The notes under the pieces are model-generated. The model saw only the letters and a list, made by a program, of their open reading frames with translations. It was not told where the DNA came from and did no database searches. From Christensenellaceae bacterium (lineage in GTDB: Bacteria; Bacillota; Clostridia; Christensenellales; Borkfalkiaceae), in assembly GCA_948482865.1 (NCBI GenBank), contig CAOMHR010000078.1:1-7519 (forward strand): DNA of 7,519 nt, written 5' to 3'. The translations under genes were made by a program, and so were the position numbers. This document shows positions 4,916-7,519 of this stretch, in pieces. Numbering within the stretch: position 1 is the first letter of the stretch; each line of letters opens with the position of its first letter.

Positions 4916-7519
4916 TTAACCTTTGTTTTTCTTTCTTACGTCTTTGACAAGACCTTCTTCAATGAGTTCTTCGATTGTTTCGTAAGGATACATAGCCGCA
5001 TAGTCGCGCTCTAAAAGGTCGCGCTTTATGCCGTCGCGGGCTTCAAGCATTTCGTCTATCAGCCTGATAGCCTTTTTAACGCCCAAAGGACTCTTTATCT
5101 TCACCATCATCGGCGTGCCGCTCATAGACTTGTTTTCGGATGCGTCCAGATGGTGGTAAACCGAAACTTTGTATTCGTTGGGATCGAGCGCAAGATACAG
5201 GCAAAGCGTCTTTCCGCGTATTTTGAAGCGGGCTATGGTTTCCCTGCCCTTGTTGAAGCGTTCCGCGCCCCAGGCAATGTTTGAGTTAACCTTTTTGTAG
5301 GAAAGAAGGGCTTGTTTTACCGCGCCGTAAAAATTCTTCTGCTGGTCGGTACCCTGAATTATCCTTGCTATGAACGAACGGTTAAACTTCATCATATTAG
5401 AGAAGTCAACGCCTTCTTCGCCGAAGTACAAATCTTCGCCGTCGCCGCTGTCGTCGGTGTCCTTTTCAAGCCTGTCGCCGTCGTCGTAATCTTCTTCCTC
5501 TTCTTCATCTTCGTCTTCTTCAACGGGTACGAACACGGGAGCGGGAGTAATTACGGGAGCGGGCTGCGAAATGATTTCACTGACTTTCAGAAGGGGTTCT
5601 TCTTCCTGCTTTTCAACCGCGGAAGAAGCCGCCGCTTCGCTCACGGGTGCGCTTGCGATAAGCGCGCCGCTTTCAAGTATATCTTTAACTTCGGTAATTT
5701 TGAGTTCTATCTGGTTGAAACGGTCGTCAACGCCGTCTTCGTCGTCTTCCACCGCGCCGCTTTCAAGCATTTCCTTGATTTCCGCAATTCTCTGCTCTAC
5801 GACATTGAAACGCTCTTCGGTAATCCTTGCTTCGCCGTTATTCGCAACTTCTTCAAACATTTCCCTTATGCGGGCAATGGAATCTTCGATTGCGGTAAAT
5901 CTCTCTTCGGTAGCGTTGTCCGCGTTCGCGGTTACGCCGTTTGAAAGCATATCTTTAATTTCAGCAATAGTGTCTTCAATCGCGTTAAGGCGTTCGTCGT
6001 TGTAATGCTCTTCAACAATGGTGTCAACGCCGCCGACCGCGCCGTTTTCAAGCATACCCTTAATTTCCGCAATAGCGTTTTCCAGCGTATCCAGACGCTC
6101 TTCCGAAACAGTGGGAACGGTTTCTCCGCCGTTTTCAAGCATTTCTTTAACTTCGGCAATCGCCTGCTCAACATTATTGAAGCGTTCTTCCGCTACTTCG
6201 TCCGTATTTGCGTTCACGCCTTCTTCAAGCATTCCCTTGATTTCGGCGATAGCTTCGTCGATAGTGTTCAGACGCTCTTCGGTTACGGTGCTATCGACAA
6301 CTTCTACGTTACCGTTCGCGCCGCTTGCGAGTATCTCTTTAAGTTCCGCAATAGAGTTTTCAATCGCGTTGAAACGCGCGTCCGTACCCTTTTCCACTTC
6401 TTCGGCAACGAGTACGGTCATACGCGAAATTCCGTCTTCGTCTATTACGATGTCGTAGTCGTGGTCCGCCTGCGACTCGATAAGCCTTTCGGAAATTTCG
6501 TTGCTGAGTTTTTCGTTATCGATTTCAACGTTGCCGACGGGCTGGTTTGCGAACTGTGCGTTAAGAACGTCTATAACCGCGTCAGTAACCTTTGCGGAAA
6601 TTTCGTCCATATCGAAATCGGGCAGGTAATTCGAAAGCACCGCCGCCGCTTTGTCCGCAATCGCGTCTTCGTTTATGCCGGCAACCGTAATTTTCTCGCT
6701 GATGCGCGCCGCCATTTCTTCGTAGTCGGGTTCTTCAGACTGAGCCAAATCGAGCGCGTAACGCAGTTTATCTGCAACCGCTTCCGAAATTGCGGCGTAG
6801 TCTAATTTATCGGTAATGGATTTTGAAATGGACGAACAGCCGTCGTCGTCGACAAGAATTTCAAAGTCTTCAGCTTTAAGACTTCCGACTTTCAACGCAA
6901 TTCTGTCTGCAAGCTCTTCTTCGTCAAGAACGGGCGAATAAGCCTGCGGCGCAGGCTGCGCATAAGTTTCCGAAACGACTTTTACGCCGTTCACGTTTAT
7001 AAGGTCCGCAACGTGACGGGCAATTTTTTCTTCGTCTACGGTCACGTTGGTGCTAAGTCCGTTAAGATTGAGATAGTCGGCAACCTGTCTTGCTATATTG
7101 CCTTCGTCAAGTTTTATGTTGACGTTGGTCGAATCGGCTTCGGGCATGGGAACGATAATCTGTTCCGCCACCTTTGACGCGATATAGTCGGGCGAAATAA
7201 CTTCGCGCGCGGAAATAAGCTCCGCAACCTTTTCCGCAAGTTTTTCGTAATCAACGTCTTCTTTGACATATGCAGGATAGGGTATGGGATTGGGCATGGG
7301 AACGGAATTGACCGACTGCGCCGCCGCTGCCGCTCTCGCGCTCTCTTCGCCGTAAAGCTGCACTCTCACCGAAACCGCGTCGATTTTATCGGAAAGGGTC
7401 GTATAAGCCGTTTCGCTGCGCCTTGACTGCTCCGACAAATCCAGAAGTTTTGAAGAAAGTTCGTTGCAAACCGTTTCGCTGCGCTTTGCGCTGTCGCATA
7501 CGTCTTCCATTTTGTAAGC
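4916..7519 (-). CDS. Repeat-rich coiled-coil protein with acidic linker and conserved-looking C-terminal domain; function unknown, 5' end outside window
   Basis: The frame is open through the right edge. The first ATG in view (7510, residue 1 here) has no Shine-Dalgarno, and the codons before it are sense, so the true start is probably upstream. At least 864 residues are visible and no named family is recognised with certainty. In order: 6-46, two 21-residue heptad-like units around RSET; 65-85, a Pro-rich spacer; 86-375, about eleven ~18-residue units of pattern hDxExIAxxVAxxh, interrupted by two DxDG segments (215-224 and 351-360); 379-616, eight ~30-residue units of pattern RhxxhExxIAEIKxMLExG, predicted helical; 636-700, a linker of Pro/Val then a run of Asp/Glu; ~703-857, a globular domain with LLSYKKV (735-741), GRETIARFKIRGKTL (755-769), LYLALDP (771-777) and a final PYETIEELIEEGLV (842-855). 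This last part resembles, from memory, a domain of clostridial hypothetical proteins. No membrane segment or signal peptide is visible, although the missing N-terminus could hold one. A structural or scaffold role is plausible but not shown. Confidence 0.85.
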   Translation of the reverse strand, partial: AYKMEDVCDSAKRSETVCNELSSKLLDLSEQSRRSETAYTTLSDKIDAVSVRVQLYGEESARAAAAAQSVNSVPMPNPIPYPAYVKEDVDYEKLAEKVAELISAREVISPDYIASKVAEQIIVPMPEADSTNVNIKLDEGNIARQVADYLNLNGLSTNVTVDEEKIARHVADLINVNGVKVVSETYAQPAPQAYSPVLDEEELADRIALKVGSLKAEDFEILVDDDGCSSISKSITDKLDYAAISEAVADKLRYALDLAQSEEPDYEEMAARISEKITVAGINEDAIADKAAAVLSNYLPDFDMDEISAKVTDAVIDVLNAQFANQPVGNVEIDNEKLSNEISERLIESQADHDYDIVIDEDGISRMTVLVAEEVEKGTDARFNAIENSIAELKEILASGANGNVEVVDSTVTEERLNTIDEAIAEIKGMLEEGVNANTDEVAEERFNNVEQAIAEVKEMLENGGETVPTVSEERLDTLENAIAEIKGMLENGAVGGVDTIVEEHYNDERLNAIEDTIAEIKDMLSNGVTANADNATEERFTAIEDSIARIREMFEEVANNGEARITEERFNVVEQRIAEIKEMLESGAVEDDEDGVDDRFNQIELKITEVKDILESGALIASAPVSEAAASSAVEKQEEEPLLKVSEIISQPAPVITPAPVFVPVEEDEDEEEEEDYDDGDRLEKDTDDSGDGEDLYFGEEGVDFSNMMKFNRSFIARIIQGTDQQKNFYGAVKQALLSYKKVNSNIAWGAERFNKGRETIARFKIRGKTLCLYLALDPNEYKVSVYHHLDASENKSMSGTPMMVKIKSPLGVKKAIRLIDEMLEARDGIKRDLLERDYAAMYPYETIEELIEEGLVKDVRKKNKG
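5663..6376 (-). repeat. Eight tandem ~30-residue (about 90-bp) coiled-coil repeats inside the coiled-coil gene
   Basis: Units begin at residues R379, R413, R443, R472, R507, R537, R567 and R597 of the visible protein. The spacings are 34, 30, 29, 35, 30, 30 and 30 residues. Each has the pattern R[FL]xxhExxIAEIKxMLExG followed by a variable acidic stretch that ends in EE before the next R. The hydrophobic spacing predicts an amphipathic helix of about 17 residues broken at the Gly/Asn position. DNA copies are diverged rather than identical, so this is an old array under protein-level selection. Confidence 0.85.
6386..7255 (-). repeat. About eleven degenerate ~18-residue repeats, N-terminal half of the coiled-coil gene
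   Basis: Units of pattern h-D-x-E-x-[IL]-A-x-x-V-A-x-x-[IL] start near residues 86, 105, 134, 158, 195, 236, 261, 279, 299, 330 and 356. The clearest are DEGNIARQVADYL (135-147), DEEKIARHVADLI (159-171) and DYEEMAARISEKI (262-274). Spacing is irregular (18-41 residues). The consensus differs from the 30-residue array that follows, so the two arrays are separate expansions in one protein. The number of units is approximate because several are weak. Confidence 0.65.
7373..7495 (-). repeat. Two 21-residue heptad-type repeats at the visible N-terminus of the coiled-coil gene
   Basis: Residues 6-25 and 27-46 align at an offset of exactly 21 residues (three heptads), with KRSET / RRSET followed by an LS-x-K position. 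The DNA shares an exact 14-base string (CCGTTTCGCTGCGC on the plus strand) at 7408 and 7471, 63 bp apart. Because the array sits against the window edge and the frame is open, more units may lie upstream. Confidence 0.6.

Noticed and set aside
5420..5521. Simple-sequence tract (TCT/TCG-rich on the plus strand) as a possible phase-variable microsatellite
   Set aside because: It encodes the acidic Asp/Glu linker with mixed GAA, GAG and GAC codons. There is no long pure repeat of a unit that would shift the frame by slippage, since the repeat step is three bases.
5312..6805. Long plus-strand open frames (5312-5944, 5571-6005, 6005-6805, 6018-6458) opposite the coiled-coil gene
   Set aside because: They are antisense shadows. 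The minus-strand gene is rich in GAA/GAG, GCN and ATT codons whose complements rarely give stops, and the products are Phe/Arg/Ser-rich without domain signatures. Their apparent repeats mirror those of the true gene.

Overview
All genes in this 7.5 kb window lie on the minus strand, so the map reads from right to left. Transcription enters at the right edge in a long repeat-rich coiled-coil gene of unknown function (4916-7519, 5' end outside the window). A 71-base spacer follows, holding a strong hairpin, a possible promoter and a good ribosome binding site. Then come four tightly packed genes: ribonuclease J (rnj, 3036-4844), a SAM-dependent tRNA wobble-uridine O-methyltransferase (trmR type, 2374-3039), a U32-family tRNA hydroxylation protein (trhP type, 1181-2377) and EPSP synthase (aroA, 1-1184, 3' end outside the window). 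Each of the last three starts inside the stop codon of the gene before it through a four-base ATGA overlap, so the four are very probably one operon with translational coupling. No stretch over 300 bases lacks a gene, and I see no rRNA, tRNA, CRISPR array or insertion sequence.

The organism is most likely a member of the Bacillota, probably an uncultured clostridial lineage. The reasons are RNase J of the Bacillota type, the TrmR plus YrrO-like TrhP pair known from Bacillus subtilis (yrrM and yrrO), and a C-terminal domain in the coiled-coil protein that resembles, from memory, one common in clostridial hypothetical proteins. GC content looks intermediate. No genus can be named from the sequence alone.

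How the genes fit together: TrhP-type proteins make 5-hydroxyuridine at position 34 of tRNA in a prephenate-dependent reaction, and TrmR methylates it to 5-methoxyuridine. AroA makes EPSP, two enzymatic steps before prephenate. The operon therefore joins a step of prephenate supply to the two tRNA enzymes that depend on it, downstream of a major RNA-processing nuclease. The least explained object is the coiled-coil protein, with at least three different internal repeat types followed by an acidic linker and a conserved-looking globular C-terminal domain.
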